Shown here piece by piece: positions 34,182 through 43,618 of a stretch of 64,000 bases of DNA. Numbering within the stretch: the first letter of the stretch is position 1; the number at the start of each line of letters is the position of its first letter. A program made the translations under genes and the position numbers. Source of the stretch: Sphingobacterium detergens (GTDB lineage: Bacteria; Bacteroidota; Bacteroidia; Sphingobacteriales; Sphingobacteriaceae); NCBI RefSeq assembly GCF_003610355.1, contig NZ_RAPY01000001.1, positions 2,763,389 to 2,827,388 of the forward strand. Reading direction: 5' to 3'. The notes below the pieces were generated by a model. That model worked only from the letters and a program-made list of their open reading frames with translations, was not told where the DNA came from and searched no databases.

Positions 34182-37100
34182 CTAAATATCTTTTCTATTA
34201 TCATCCGAGTCGATGTCAATCAATTTGTTATATGGATCGATACCGACCTGAATAGGCTGCTGATCAACAATCAATGTCAATTTATTATTAATTTGATCAA
34301 TACGATGTTTTCTCAGATATAGCTCCTGTGGCTTTCCGTTTTTCTTATCCGTTGATTTTGAAAAAATCCCAACCTCAATATAGTCCCTAAGGGGCAAAGA
34401 TTCTAGCGTCACCCGATCAGATTTCTTAAACACGAGTGGTTTGCTCCCTTGATCATTATAGCTCTTTTTGCCATTGGCATCCACGCGATATTTGGCCACT
34501 TCAAATTGAATATCGACCTGGTATTTTCCATTTTTCAGTTTTTTAGAACTTACGCTCTCTACCCTATTGTTATACAAAGTAATCGTTTCAAACATATCTT
34601 TGATCAGATAACGCAACGAATCAGGTGTAGCTCTTCGAAAAGAATCCACAAACTCCAATGATGTTGTGTAAGGCGGGTTTTGGAAGGCTGTATTTTTCAA
34701 ATACGCTTTTGCTGTCTGGTTGAAAACAGTTTCTCCTAGATAATCACTCAGGGCGTACAATACCAACGACCCTTTTTGATAATGGATATACATCTGATTT
34801 TCATTGTACATCAATGGTCTTTCACCCAATGTCTCCGCCCCCCTACCTTTTAAGTAGCCATCCAGCGCATCTTTGAGAAACTTGCGCATCTGTCCCTTTC
34901 CATACCTTTTTTCCAGGACTTTCAAAGACGAGTATTCAGACATACTTTCAGACATCAAAGTTGCTCCCTGCGCATTGGCACCTACCACCTGATGGGCCCA
35001 CCACTGGTGGGCTATCTCGTGCGCTGTGACAGCGTATGGATAATCCACCGCATCGTCTTTCTTCTCATCCACATCTGCTATAAAACCTATAGCCTCTGAA
35101 AAAGGAATGGTATTGGCAAAGGACTGCGCAAAAGTTCCGGCTGTCCGGGGAAATTCAACAATACGCAACTGCCGATGCTGATAAGGACTATATTCTGCAG
35201 TATAGTATGCTAAAGAGGCCTTGCTCGAAGCCATCATCCGATCGAGGTTGTAAGTATGCCCTTTGTGGTAATATATCTCTAAATTGACACCATTCCATTT
35301 ATCCTTTTTAATTTCATAGCGAGCAGAGTTAAACGCAAAGAAATTCAATATCGACGAATCCATTTTATACTGATAATATTTCCGTCCATCTTTCTCCCAT
35401 TGCTTGGTCAGGTACCCCGGAGCTATGGCCAGCTGGTCCGGATCCGTGCTCACAGTCGCCTCAAACCGGACCCAATCCGCATCATTTGAGATATAATTAT
35501 TCCGCAGTGCCATTGAATCAGTGGGTGGAGCCATACGATCGCGATGAGGTAATCCGTATTTCTTGCGGATATCATTATCCACCAGTTCGCCCCGATCCAA
35601 ATACCCAATGTTTGGAAACAACATATTGTTGATAAAGGTTCCATTACCTTTGACAGGAGACTTCTCGTTCACCCAGGTATTGGAAGGGCTAGTTGTACTG
35701 AAATTTAAGACGATGGAATCTCCTGGAGCCATTGGCTTGGCTAACTTGTAGATATTGAAATTGTAAATGTCATCTGCAAAGACCAACTTATTGGGAACAT
35801 TGAAGGAGAAAGTATAGTCATAATCATTATAATTGACAAAAATAGAATCTATAGCGACTGCAGTCTTATTCTTTAACACATAAGAAGCTTGCGCTTTAAA
35901 ACTACGTCCAGAAGGATAGATATCCATATTAAACTTAATATCAACAACACGGGGCTGTGGCCGAAATTGATATTTTTTATACTTCTTTTCCCATTCCACA
36001 GATTGTTTTTCGTGATCCAAGCTGGTATAATAAGGGTTTTTAATATGATCTTCATAATATATCCCACTACCGATAGCAACAAAACCAACAAAACTCAGGA
36101 TAAGTACGGTCATACTACTCGCCTTTACATTCGATCGTAAAATAGCCCAGCGCTCTCTTATACCAGAGAATCCACCCCTACGCCATAACAAAAGGGCTAG
36201 GGTCAGAAAAAACACAGCGAACAACAGCCAATACACCCGATAGGTTAAAAAAGGCAAGATATAGCCAAAACCGTCCATATCCGAATAATCGAGATCAGGT
36301 CCCTTGTTAAATTGATAAATCGCCTGCTCTACCCCTACAAAAGACAAAAATGGCAATCCAATAAATAAAGTTAACAGGATAAAAAAACCAGCCAGATAGT
36401 TCTTGAAGAGCGTATGTACAAAGATGGCCACAAATAGCCATACGATATTTCCCAACATACCATATACCATCAAGAGCATCACGTACTGCCCGATTTCGAA
36501 ATTATAATAATGATGGTAAACCTGAAATGCCATACAGGTGAGCATTACCACCGCAAGTAGGGTCAATTGCATCAAGATGATCGCGATTATTTTGGAGCCC
36601 ATGAGTGTCCAGTTCGGAACGGGTGTCGCATCCAATAATCCGCCCATTCGTGTAATGCTACCGCGATGGACCAATAAACCGCTGAAGAGGAAAGTCAAGA
36701 TCAACAAAAAGAACTTAAAAGTCGTACCTGGTATCATCAGCATTTTCCAAGTAACAGGATAAGTCGAGGTACCGAATATTGTACCGATTGTACTAGCCAT
36801 CAAGATGATAAAAAGTACACCAACCAAAGTCAAAATCAAAAAGACTGGATTCTTAACAATATAGCGATAATCATACCGTGCCATTGTCCAGGTTGTTTTC
36901 AAGTAATGGGTTATTGAAAAATCGTAACCCACTTTCGGGAGGTTGATACGAAAAACGCTGTCAAAGTTATTTTTTGTCAAGCGTTTTCCTTTTTTCCCTG
37001 TCTTGATCGAGATGGAGTCCTGCGAGAAAGAAAACAACAAGTAAAATCCACCAATAAATAAAGCCGCTACAGCTAGCCAAATCAGTCGATTATAAATTAT

Positions 37101-37838
37101 TGCACCAAGAAAAGGAAGATTGTTTGTATTCTTTTCTTCGGGAGACCAATATTGCGTATAGTAAGAAATGGCACTATCGCCAAAAGGGTCTATCAATGCC
37201 CCTAAGTAACGATTATCGGCATTGTCAGTCAGGTTTTGAATAAGCACCTGTAAAATGATAAGCACCAAAACGGCGACAAAACCGACATACACATTGCGGG
37301 TGAAGGTTACCAATACGAAAATAATGGCACTTAGGATAACCAAATTAGGAATAACCTGAATCAGATAGGTCTGAAAGTAAGCTAAAACATGTACCGGTCC
37401 CAATAAGCTTGGATTGATACCCGGGACAAACTGTGCGACAATAATACCTAGCGTGGATGCCAGTACGATTATAAGTACAACAGCAACTGATCCAAAAAAC
37501 TTACCCAGTAAATAGTCTGTTTTGGTAAATGGGTAACTAAACAGGATGGTATGTACATTATATTGATAATCCCGGTACACACAAGCCCCCACAATTGAAG
37601 GGATCAAGAAATAGATAAATGAAGACATTCCATTAATCATCCCGTTAATAGCCCAAGGGGAATTTCTGATCGTATTGGATGAAGTAGTCGCTGTGACCCC
37701 ATCAAATATCCCTAAGGAAGAGAGCATGATAAACAGCGACAGCGCAAAGAATAAAGCCATATAAATATAGACGGCAGCATTCTTAAACCAACGCGTAAAC
37801 TCAAATTTAAAAATCGGACTAAACATGGCGCTGGTCAT
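34182..37838 (-). CDS. ABC transporter permease fused to an M1-family metallopeptidase domain
   Basis: 1218 residues. The first half (about 1-590) has two ABC-2-type blocks of six or more transmembrane helices each. The second half (about 630-1210) is periplasmic and shaped like an M1 aminopeptidase, with the zinc motif HEIAHQWWAHQ near residue 939 and the downstream Glu in LMSESMSEYSS. Spacing from HExxH to the first Glu is 19 residues rather than the usual 18. The gene overlaps the ATPase gene at 37819 by 20 bases, so the two proteins form one transporter. Such fusions are widespread in Bacteroidota; the substrate is unknown, perhaps a peptide processed during export. Confidence 0.93.
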   Translation of the reverse strand: MTSAMFSPIFKFEFTRWFKNAAVYIYMALFFALSLFIMLSSLGIFDGVTATTSSNTIRNSPWAINGMINGMSSFIYFLIPSIVGACVYRDYQYNVHTILFSYPFTKTDYLLGKFFGSVAVVLIIVLASTLGIIVAQFVPGINPSLLGPVHVLAYFQTYLIQVIPNLVILSAIIFVLVTFTRNVYVGFVAVLVLIILQVLIQNLTDNADNRYLGALIDPFGDSAISYYTQYWSPEEKNTNNLPFLGAIIYNRLIWLAVAALFIGGFYLLFSFSQDSISIKTGKKGKRLTKNNFDSVFRINLPKVGYDFSITHYLKTTWTMARYDYRYIVKNPVFLILTLVGVLFIILMASTIGTIFGTSTYPVTWKMLMIPGTTFKFFLLILTFLFSGLLVHRGSITRMGGLLDATPVPNWTLMGSKIIAIILMQLTLLAVVMLTCMAFQVYHHYYNFEIGQYVMLLMVYGMLGNIVWLFVAIFVHTLFKNYLAGFFILLTLFIGLPFLSFVGVEQAIYQFNKGPDLDYSDMDGFGYILPFLTYRVYWLLFAVFFLTLALLLWRRGGFSGIRERWAILRSNVKASSMTVLILSFVGFVAIGSGIYYEDHIKNPYYTSLDHEKQSVEWEKKYKKYQFRPQPRVVDIKFNMDIYPSGRSFKAQASYVLKNKTAVAIDSIFVNYNDYDYTFSFNVPNKLVFADDIYNFNIYKLAKPMAPGDSIVLNFSTTSPSNTWVNEKSPVKGNGTFINNMLFPNIGYLDRGELVDNDIRKKYGLPHRDRMAPPTDSMALRNNYISNDADWVRFEATVSTDPDQLAIAPGYLTKQWEKDGRKYYQYKMDSSILNFFAFNSARYEIKKDKWNGVNLEIYYHKGHTYNLDRMMASSKASLAYYTAEYSPYQHRQLRIVEFPRTAGTFAQSFANTIPFSEAIGFIADVDEKKDDAVDYPYAVTAHEIAHQWWAHQVVGANAQGATLMSESMSEYSSLKVLEKRYGKGQMRKFLKDALDGYLKGRGAETLGERPLMYNENQMYIHYQKGSLVLYALSDYLGETVFNQTAKAYLKNTAFQNPPYTTSLEFVDSFRRATPDSLRYLIKDMFETITLYNNRVESVSSKKLKNGKYQVDIQFEVAKYRVDANGKKSYNDQGSKPLVFKKSDRVTLESLPLRDYIEVGIFSKSTDKKNGKPQELYLRKHRIDQINNKLTLIVDQQPIQVGIDPYNKLIDIDSDDNRKDI

Positions 37839-38703
37839 TTTTTAGTGCTACAAAATAAACATCTTCCAGTTGCCCTTGCGCATTGACAAAAGATTCATCT
37901 GGTTGCACATCGCTATAAACCCGGATATTGAGCGTATTATCCTGATTGTAGTTGGTGGAAATGACATTATATTTCTGGGTATATTCATCCAATTGATCGC
38001 GACTAATAATACGCACCCAGATCTTGCCTTCTAATTGTTCTATCGTTTCCTTTGGCGTCCCCCGCAATAGTATCTTACCGCCATTGAGGATCGCAAGTTC
38101 ATGACATAATTCACGTACATCATCCACAATATGAGTAGAGAAAATAACGGTATGATCGGTACCGATCTCCCGTAATACATTCAAAAAACGATGTCTTTCA
38201 GCTGGATCCAATCCAGCGGTGGGCTCATCAACAATAATCAGTTTTGGATCATTCAATAATAATTGGGCTATTCCAAATCGTTGTTTCATCCCACCTGAAT
38301 AGCCACTGACACTCTTATTACGAACATCCCAAAGATTGGTAACCTCGAGCACACGCTTGATGATTGCCTGTCGGTCGGCACTTGTTTTAATGCCTTTGAG
38401 CTTCGCAAAGTACTGCAACAAATCTGTCGCTGAAAGGTTCGGATAAACACCGAATTCCTGTGGTAGGTAACCTAAAACCTTTCGCAGTTCCATCTGCCTA
38501 CCAAGCACATCAATATCTCCAAAAGTAATACGACCGCTATCTGGCTTTTGTAGTGTCGCAATAGTACGCATCAAAGATGACTTTCCCGCTCCATTTGGTC
38601 CGAGAAGACCAAACATCCCCGGTTTAATTTCCAAATTCACTTCATCAAGGGCTTTTACACCATTCGGATAGGTTTTACTGAGGCTTTCTATTGATAAGTT
38701 CAT
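37819..38703 (-). CDS. ABC transporter ATP-binding protein
   Basis: 294 residues with Walker A (GLLGPNGAGKSSL, about 32-44), Q-loop (GYLPQEFGVYP), signature (SGYSGGMKQRFG, about 138-149), Walker B (LIIVDEPTAGLDP) and the H-loop (IFSTHIVDDV). The C-terminal 70 residues are a regulatory tail. It powers the permease/M1 fusion encoded immediately downstream (20-base overlap). Confidence 0.95.
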   Translation of the reverse strand: MNLSIESLSKTYPNGVKALDEVNLEIKPGMFGLLGPNGAGKSSLMRTIATLQKPDSGRITFGDIDVLGRQMELRKVLGYLPQEFGVYPNLSATDLLQYFAKLKGIKTSADRQAIIKRVLEVTNLWDVRNKSVSGYSGGMKQRFGIAQLLLNDPKLIIVDEPTAGLDPAERHRFLNVLREIGTDHTVIFSTHIVDDVRELCHELAILNGGKILLRGTPKETIEQLEGKIWVRIISRDQLDEYTQKYNVISTNYNQDNTLNIRVYSDVQPDESFVNAQGQLEDVYFVALKNDQRHV

Positions 38704-38895
38704 AAATAAGTTTAACTGTTAATAATTCGTTAGTATGCTAAAACGACAATTTGTTACAACAATATAACAAAAGTTCACAAGAAAGTCCGTAGATCTATCT
38801 ATTTTTCAGCGCAATATCAACTAAAAACAGTTATTGATTACACGGCTTCCACATCTCGGAAAAACGGTGTAAACAAATTGGCTTGATTAAATCTC

Positions 38896-39411
38896 TCAAA
38901 GTTTTATCTCAAACAAACTTACGCTAGCATTGTCATAATGAGCCGGTAAGCCTGCTGTATTACGAAGCTTCTTTAATCCCAAAAAATCAAAACCACATTT
39001 CGTGTAGTGGTCAATCAGTCCTTTATTCTCACCTACTGTATCCAATCGAACAAACTTCTTATTATTTGCACGAGCATATTCAATCGACCAATTCACAATA
39101 GTGTTAACAAGATTCTTACCTCTAAAATTGGGATTCGTTGCGATGCGATGGATATAAACTGCCGGATCGTCATTTCTCTCTTCCCAAATGTCTGGGTCGT
39201 CGAATGTTGTCGCCCAGACACAGGCGATATCCTGATCCGCAATCATTTTCCATTGCCTATTCTCCTCCAGCTCCTGTTCGATAAGCTTCCGATCAAACTC
39301 AGGCCAATAAACCATGAATTTTGCCTTTTGAAAATCAGTTGCAATCCTATAAAACTTAAAGATCGAATCAATATCGTGAAGTGTGCTATTTTGTATCTGT
39401 AATTTCATCAT
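38896..39411 (-). CDS. GNAT-family N-acetyltransferase
   Basis: 171 residues from the tandem ATG at 39411/39408; upstream in-frame residues are unlike the family. The acetyl-CoA site is IATNPNFRGKNLVNTIVNW (motif A), followed by the beta-bulge region FVRLDTVGENKGLIDHYTKCGF. It probably acetylates a small amine or peptide in the cytosol; substrate unknown. The promoter element TAACTTTG is 44-51 bases upstream and it is a single gene. Confidence 0.9.
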   Translation of the reverse strand: MMKLQIQNSTLHDIDSIFKFYRIATDFQKAKFMVYWPEFDRKLIEQELEENRQWKMIADQDIACVWATTFDDPDIWEERNDDPAVYIHRIATNPNFRGKNLVNTIVNWSIEYARANNKKFVRLDTVGENKGLIDHYTKCGFDFLGLKKLRNTAGLPAHYDNASVSLFEIKL

Positions 39412-39454
39412 TATGACTAAGCTATTGATAATAAAACTGTGCCTAAAGCACATA

Positions 39455-39462
39455 CAAAGTTA
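39455..39462 (-). promoter_or_regulatory. Bacteroidota-type -7 element of the GNAT gene promoter
   Basis: Minus-strand TAACTTTG matches TAnnTTTG exactly, 44-51 bases before the GNAT start. Confidence 0.55.
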
Positions 39463-39544
39463 CACTCCCACTCATCGTTGTAATGGGTACAGATCAGATA
39501 TATCTTACGGTCTCAGTCCAGCCGTCCGAGAGAATATCATCAGC

Positions 39545-40513
39545 TTAAAATCGTCGCAATAGGGGTTGCGTACTACAGCGGAATGAGCCACCAAAACTTC
39601 TGCTGATCTGGAAGTCAACATATTCGACATCTATCCCATAAAGCGAAAGCTTATCGCCAATAGGTTTAAATACTGGATCAGTGATGTATACATTGGGGTT
39701 GATCGGTAGACCATTGGTTGCCAACTGTCCCGCCTCGCTTAGGGTAACGTTAATCTTATCCCATTGTTTTAAATGTTCCGGTATGCCGTCAAGAAATGCA
39801 TCCTCACAAACAACCATTAGTCCTTCACGAATAAGTCCGAGAGCACAATCCAAATGTAAAATATCCGGATGCAATCTTATTTCCTCGACCTGATAACCAT
39901 AAGATTTAAGTAATTTTGACAGCCATCGGATACCCAGGCTATTGGATGCAAGCCCAGAGTTACCGACAAATACCTGTTTGCCAAGGACCAATACATCACC
40001 ACCCTCGATAAAAGGTCCGTGCCAGCGCGAAAGATCACCATGATCATGGATCGCAGGTTTGGGTGCGGCAACATAGAGGCAATCATCGGGATAGACCTGT
40101 TGTTCAAAAATATCCCGAATCGGCAAGATTTCATTTCTGCGTTGAAGAAAACGCAAGGAACCTTCAATGACAGCATGACCCACAGTAAAAAATGGATCAC
40201 GTACAAAGAAGTTGGCATAACCATCGTCAGCTCCGACTTCCTTCTCCAAGTTTGTCAACAGACGAGGACGCAATACTTCCACCCCATATTTTTCCAGCAC
40301 AGCAGCAAAATTTGAGCGTTCAAGATCCCATGCTTTTTGTTGCTCAGGATACACTTCCGCAAAATCTTTTCCAGCATTTGCAACATCACTTTCTGTGTTG
40401 GTATCGGGGAGAAAACGGAGATCGTCCGCTCGAACTGCTTTTGGAAATCCAAACTCTGAAACCGCCAAGATCACTTTTTGTAAAGGAGCGAACTCATTTT
40501 CTACATATACCAT
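39545..40513 (-). CDS. Arginine deiminase/amidinotransferase-superfamily enzyme
   Basis: 322 residues with the catalytic set of the superfamily: Asp106 in FFVRDPFFTVG, Glu170 in GPFIEGGDVLVLGKQVFVG, His220 in ILHLDCALGLI and Cys313 in GGSFRCSTQPL near the C-terminus. The pattern matches glycine/scyllo-inosamine amidinotransferases, arginine deiminases and dimethylarginine dimethylaminohydrolases, which share the pentein fold. Which guanidino substrate it uses is unclear; length is shorter than ArcA (about 410) and closer to amidinotransferase-like or DDAH-like members. It stands alone on the minus strand. Confidence 0.88.
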   Translation of the reverse strand: MVYVENEFAPLQKVILAVSEFGFPKAVRADDLRFLPDTNTESDVANAGKDFAEVYPEQQKAWDLERSNFAAVLEKYGVEVLRPRLLTNLEKEVGADDGYANFFVRDPFFTVGHAVIEGSLRFLQRRNEILPIRDIFEQQVYPDDCLYVAAPKPAIHDHGDLSRWHGPFIEGGDVLVLGKQVFVGNSGLASNSLGIRWLSKLLKSYGYQVEEIRLHPDILHLDCALGLIREGLMVVCEDAFLDGIPEHLKQWDKINVTLSEAGQLATNGLPINPNVYITDPVFKPIGDKLSLYGIDVEYVDFQISRSFGGSFRCSTQPLLRRF

Positions 40514-40583
40514 AACAATAAAGCTTTTTTATAATACTACTGATTTTGCCTTAACTTAACAAAAAAATAAGATTTAGAAAACA

Positions 40584-40970
40584 CTATTGAATCCCCAATA
40601 TCCATCTTACGTCAAAAATATCTGTTACTTCTACCAGCTGGTCCGTCTCATTATTTCCCAATACCGCCTGTCGTCCAGCCGTCAGCTTGGTGACAAGCTG
40701 ACCACGATCAACCACATTTGCACAGGGCAAAAACACCGAAAGATAATTACCGATTTTTCGTCCATCATCATGTACCAGATCTGAGCCGTAGATAACCACA
40801 TTTGGGGAAGTAAGAGAGGCACTTACAATGGGCAGTTCTGCATACCCATTTATCTTTTTATCCAGCCTGTCAAAATCTAGGCTCCCGCCAAAACATGACT
40901 GGTAAAAGGTAAGCGCCTTTCTACAATTTCCCGAAAATGTGATAAAAACCCCGCTTCTTAACCGTTCCAT
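40584..40970 (-). CDS. VOC/PhnB-like glyoxalase-fold protein
   Basis: 128 residues with the beta-alpha-beta-beta-beta pattern of the PhnB branch of the VOC superfamily: GVFITFSGNCRKALTFYQSCFGG at the start (split by the Tyr-Gln helix) and the second half ending VTDIFDVRWILGIQ. Family metal ligands seem incomplete, as in many PhnB-like proteins, so it may be non-enzymatic. It begins the small group VOC - SRPBCC - DoxX - SRPBCC on the minus strand. Confidence 0.85.
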   Translation of the reverse strand: MERLRSGVFITFSGNCRKALTFYQSCFGGSLDFDRLDKKINGYAELPIVSASLTSPNVVIYGSDLVHDDGRKIGNYLSVFLPCANVVDRGQLVTKLTAGRQAVLGNNETDQLVEVTDIFDVRWILGIQ

Positions 40971-40992
40971 ATCCTAAACAAATTGAATTAAA

Positions 40993-41442
40993 CTATGCGT
41001 CTGGTATAACAGGCTCCACAAGTTTTTTCATTTTTTCCAAAGATTCCTGCCATCCCAAATAACACATTTCTGCTGGAATAACTTCAGGAATTCCTGTTTG
41101 CTCTATTTTAAGTTCAGTACCGCAGCTGACAGCACGCAAAGAAACTGTCGTTGTCATTTCTCCGGGTAAATTTGGATCATCAAAGCGATCGACATACTTG
41201 ATAAATTCATTGGCTGTAATTTCCAAATACTCTCCACCAAAGGAATGACCATTACCTGTACCAAAATTGATAAATGTCATCTTAAATTGACCACCTACTT
41301 TAAAATCCATCTGCTGTACAGTACAGACAAAACCATAAGGGGGTAACCAAGTAGCCTGTGCTACTGGATCCGCGAATGCGCGGAAGACTTTTTCAGGGCT
41401 TGCCTGAATAACCCGATGTAAAGAAACACTATTTGTTTTCAT
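40993..41442 (-). CDS. SRPBCC/AHSA1-family protein
   Basis: 149 residues with the AHSA1 pattern: SLHRVIQASPEKVFRAFADP, WLPPYGFVCTVQQMDFKVGG and the C-terminal CYLGWQESLEKMKKLVEPV. The fold forms a hydrophobic cavity for ligand binding. Such genes usually sit with VOC and DoxX genes as here (22 bases to the VOC gene), in groups regulated together under stress or xenobiotic exposure (inference). Confidence 0.9.
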   Translation of the reverse strand: MKTNSVSLHRVIQASPEKVFRAFADPVAQATWLPPYGFVCTVQQMDFKVGGQFKMTFINFGTGNGHSFGGEYLEITANEFIKYVDRFDDPNLPGEMTTTVSLRAVSCGTELKIEQTGIPEVIPAEMCYLGWQESLEKMKKLVEPVIPDA

Positions 41443-41550
41443 CTCGATTGATTGTTTATAATGTAAATAGATAATACTACCTTTTTGTTCTTTTTAATAA
41501 ATTCTCAATAAACCTATCCTTTCGGATGGGCACACTGTCATGCCAAGATA

Positions 41551-41970
41551 TTAGGATATTGCTGATGCACCTGTATATGCATTCTGCTGCGAGGCACGGC
41601 TTGTACCAGCTAGCTTTGACCGATAGACATAAGATAACATCAGTATACCCAATACAATAAGGGGCAATAACATATAGGTTATATTTTGATCCACACAAGC
41701 GTGACTGATAAAGGCAAATAGCAAACTGAATGTCAATCCTGCATAAGCCCATTCTTTTAGTTTAGCCGGAAACTGTGGAATAGCAATAGCAATGACCCCT
41801 AAAACTTTACAGATAATAAGTGCATAGGCAAAATAATCCGGGTACCCCAAGGGTTTGGTTCCTGCGTTCATATATTGCGGTGCAAATAGTAATGTGCCCA
41901 GTGGCATAACGCCTTCCCAGATAACAATAAATATTGTCGCTATCCAGAAGATAATTTTATTCTTTTTCAT
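41551..41970 (-). CDS. DoxX-family membrane protein
   Basis: 139 residues with four hydrophobic helices (about 5-28, 48-67, 74-92 and 98-116) and the DoxX-like motif YFAYALIICKVLGVIAIAIP. The family includes subunits linked to quinol or thiosulfate oxidation and stress responses, but many members are unassigned. It lies 22 bases after an SRPBCC gene and 109 before another, so a shared transcript is plausible. Confidence 0.88.
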   Translation of the reverse strand: MKKNKIIFWIATIFIVIWEGVMPLGTLLFAPQYMNAGTKPLGYPDYFAYALIICKVLGVIAIAIPQFPAKLKEWAYAGLTFSLLFAFISHACVDQNITYMLLPLIVLGILMLSYVYRSKLAGTSRASQQNAYTGASAIS

Positions 41971-41991
41971 GATATTGGTATTTTATGGTGA

Positions 41992-42414
41992 TTAATTTGT
42001 TGATTCAACGTGTTTTACAAAATTATTGAGAATAGCTTGCCAACCTTGCTTCTGAAATTCAGGATCATTCATCTGCTCCGCATCAAAAGTGGTACTCATG
42101 ATTGTCTTTCCATCTCTTTCAGAAAATACTGTGCTTACTGTCCGACCATCAGACATGGTATAAGCGATTTCTTGATGCAATTCAACCTTATCATAAGTTC
42201 CTTCAAAATCGAATCCAAAACTTCCATCCTTTGCTTCCATCCGATTTTTAAAAGTGCCATTCACACGCAAGTCGTTTTGACTGCTTGGACAATGCCAGCT
42301 TGGATCCGCAGCATTCCATTGCATAATATCTGCTGGCGCATTCCATTGTTGCCATACCTTTTCTACTGGCGCGTTTACCGCTGCTTCTACCTTAATTTTT
42401 GTTTGTCTTTCCAT
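41992..42414 (-). CDS. SRPBCC-family protein, second copy
   Basis: 140 residues with IKVEAAVNAPVEKVWQQWN at the N-terminus, the DIMQWNAADPSWHCP loop and the C-terminal WQAILNNFVKHVES helix, as in polyketide-cyclase/AHSA1-like proteins. It leads the minus-strand group and is divergent from the GlxA-type regulator at 42552, with a 137-base gap. That layout suggests that the regulator controls it (inference). Confidence 0.9.
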   Translation of the reverse strand: MERQTKIKVEAAVNAPVEKVWQQWNAPADIMQWNAADPSWHCPSSQNDLRVNGTFKNRMEAKDGSFGFDFEGTYDKVELHQEIAYTMSDGRTVSTVFSERDGKTIMSTTFDAEQMNDPEFQKQGWQAILNNFVKHVESTN

Positions 42415-42551
42415 GATTTCTTTTTATTTGTTGATTATGATATAGCAAAGATGCGAAGGATTTTAAGGGGCGGCACATTGTAAAAACGACAACTTTAGGG
42501 GTGGATTACGACAAAAACAATTTGTACCTTTATCCTATAAACCAAAAAGAT

Positions 42552-43520
42552 ATGCAAATCTCTGTTTTTGTTCCCCAATATGGTACTATTGAAGGTATTA
42601 CGCCAGCATTTAGAACCTTTCTTACGGCTAATGAATTTCTTTCGGCTTTTGGAAAGAAACCGATATTCAATGTTGAGTATGTAGGTCTTAGTGAATATGT
42701 ACCGGCCAACAGCGGTGAGTATACTATAAAAACCAATCGTTTGCTGCAAGATGTGGAACGGACAGACCTATTAATCATACCCCCGACTTTCGGAGATATT
42801 GACACCGGAATAAGGGATAATGCCGAGGCCATACCTTATTTCAGAAAACTCCATTTAAAAGGTACCCGCCTGGCCAGTTTATGTGTAGGAGCTTTCCTTT
42901 TAGCTGAAACGGGTTTATTAAATGGTAAAAAATGTTCAACCCATTGGGCCTATGTCAGCGAATTCAAGGAAAAATACCCTGAAATAGAAATCGAAGATGG
43001 GGCCGTTATTACAGAAAACGATAATATTTACAGCAGTGGTGGCGCCAGCAGTCTGTGGAATTTGATACTATATCTTGTCGAAAAATTTTCCGACCGTGAA
43101 ACGGCAGTTATGATCGCCAAATATTTTGCACTGGATATCAGCCGTGACAGTCAGTCCCAATTTGCGATATTCCGCGGCCAACGTAATCACGAAGACCTGG
43201 ATATCCAGAAAGCGCAGGATTATATTGAACTAAAGTATGAGGAAAAAATTACGGTCGAAGATTTAGCCAATTTTGTTAATATTGGCCGCCGAACTTTTGA
43301 ACGAAGATTTAAAGAAGCAACAAATAATACGCCCGTGGAGTATATCCAGCGTGTACGCATAGAGGCCGCAAAGAAATTTTTTGAAGCTTCAAGGAAGAAC
43401 GTTTCCCAAGTGATGTATGATGTCGGATACACAGATACAAAAGCATTTCGGGATATTTTCAAAAAAATAACAGGCCTTACGCCTATAGAGTATCGAAACA
43501 AGTTTGCTAAAGTCGCCTAA
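42552..43520 (+). CDS. GlxA-type regulator: DJ-1/PfpI domain with AraC DNA-binding domain
   Basis: 322 residues from ATG 42552; a longer frame adds 17 residues unlike the family. The N-terminal DJ-1/PfpI-like domain (about 1-185) has the nucleophile-elbow stretch LASLCVGAFLLAE with Cys111, and the C-terminal AraC domain (about 220-320) contains VEDLANFVNIGRRTFERRFK and VSQVMYDVGYTDTKAFRDIF. It probably senses a small reactive or nitrogenous ligand and regulates the divergent SRPBCC/DoxX group. TACCTTTA at 42524-42531 is a near-match to the -7 element. Confidence 0.93.
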   Translation: MQISVFVPQYGTIEGITPAFRTFLTANEFLSAFGKKPIFNVEYVGLSEYVPANSGEYTIKTNRLLQDVERTDLLIIPPTFGDIDTGIRDNAEAIPYFRKLHLKGTRLASLCVGAFLLAETGLLNGKKCSTHWAYVSEFKEKYPEIEIEDGAVITENDNIYSSGGASSLWNLILYLVEKFSDRETAVMIAKYFALDISRDSQSQFAIFRGQRNHEDLDIQKAQDYIELKYEEKITVEDLANFVNIGRRTFERRFKEATNNTPVEYIQRVRIEAAKKFFEASRKNVSQVMYDVGYTDTKAFRDIFKKITGLTPIEYRNKFAKVA

Positions 43521-43572
43521 GAGAAAAAGACTTATTAACAAAAAGTAGCTGAATAGCATAGCAATAAAAGCA

Positions 43573-43600
43573 GAAAGCCACCCGATATCAGGTGGCTTTC
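43573..43600. terminator. Convergent terminator between GlxA-type gene and DUF885 gene
   Basis: A perfect 10-bp stem GAAAGCCACC with complement around an 8-base loop, between two convergent genes. On the minus strand TGCTTTTA follows, a weak T tract. Confidence 0.75.
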
Positions 43601-43618
43601 CAATACGGTTTCTTATAC

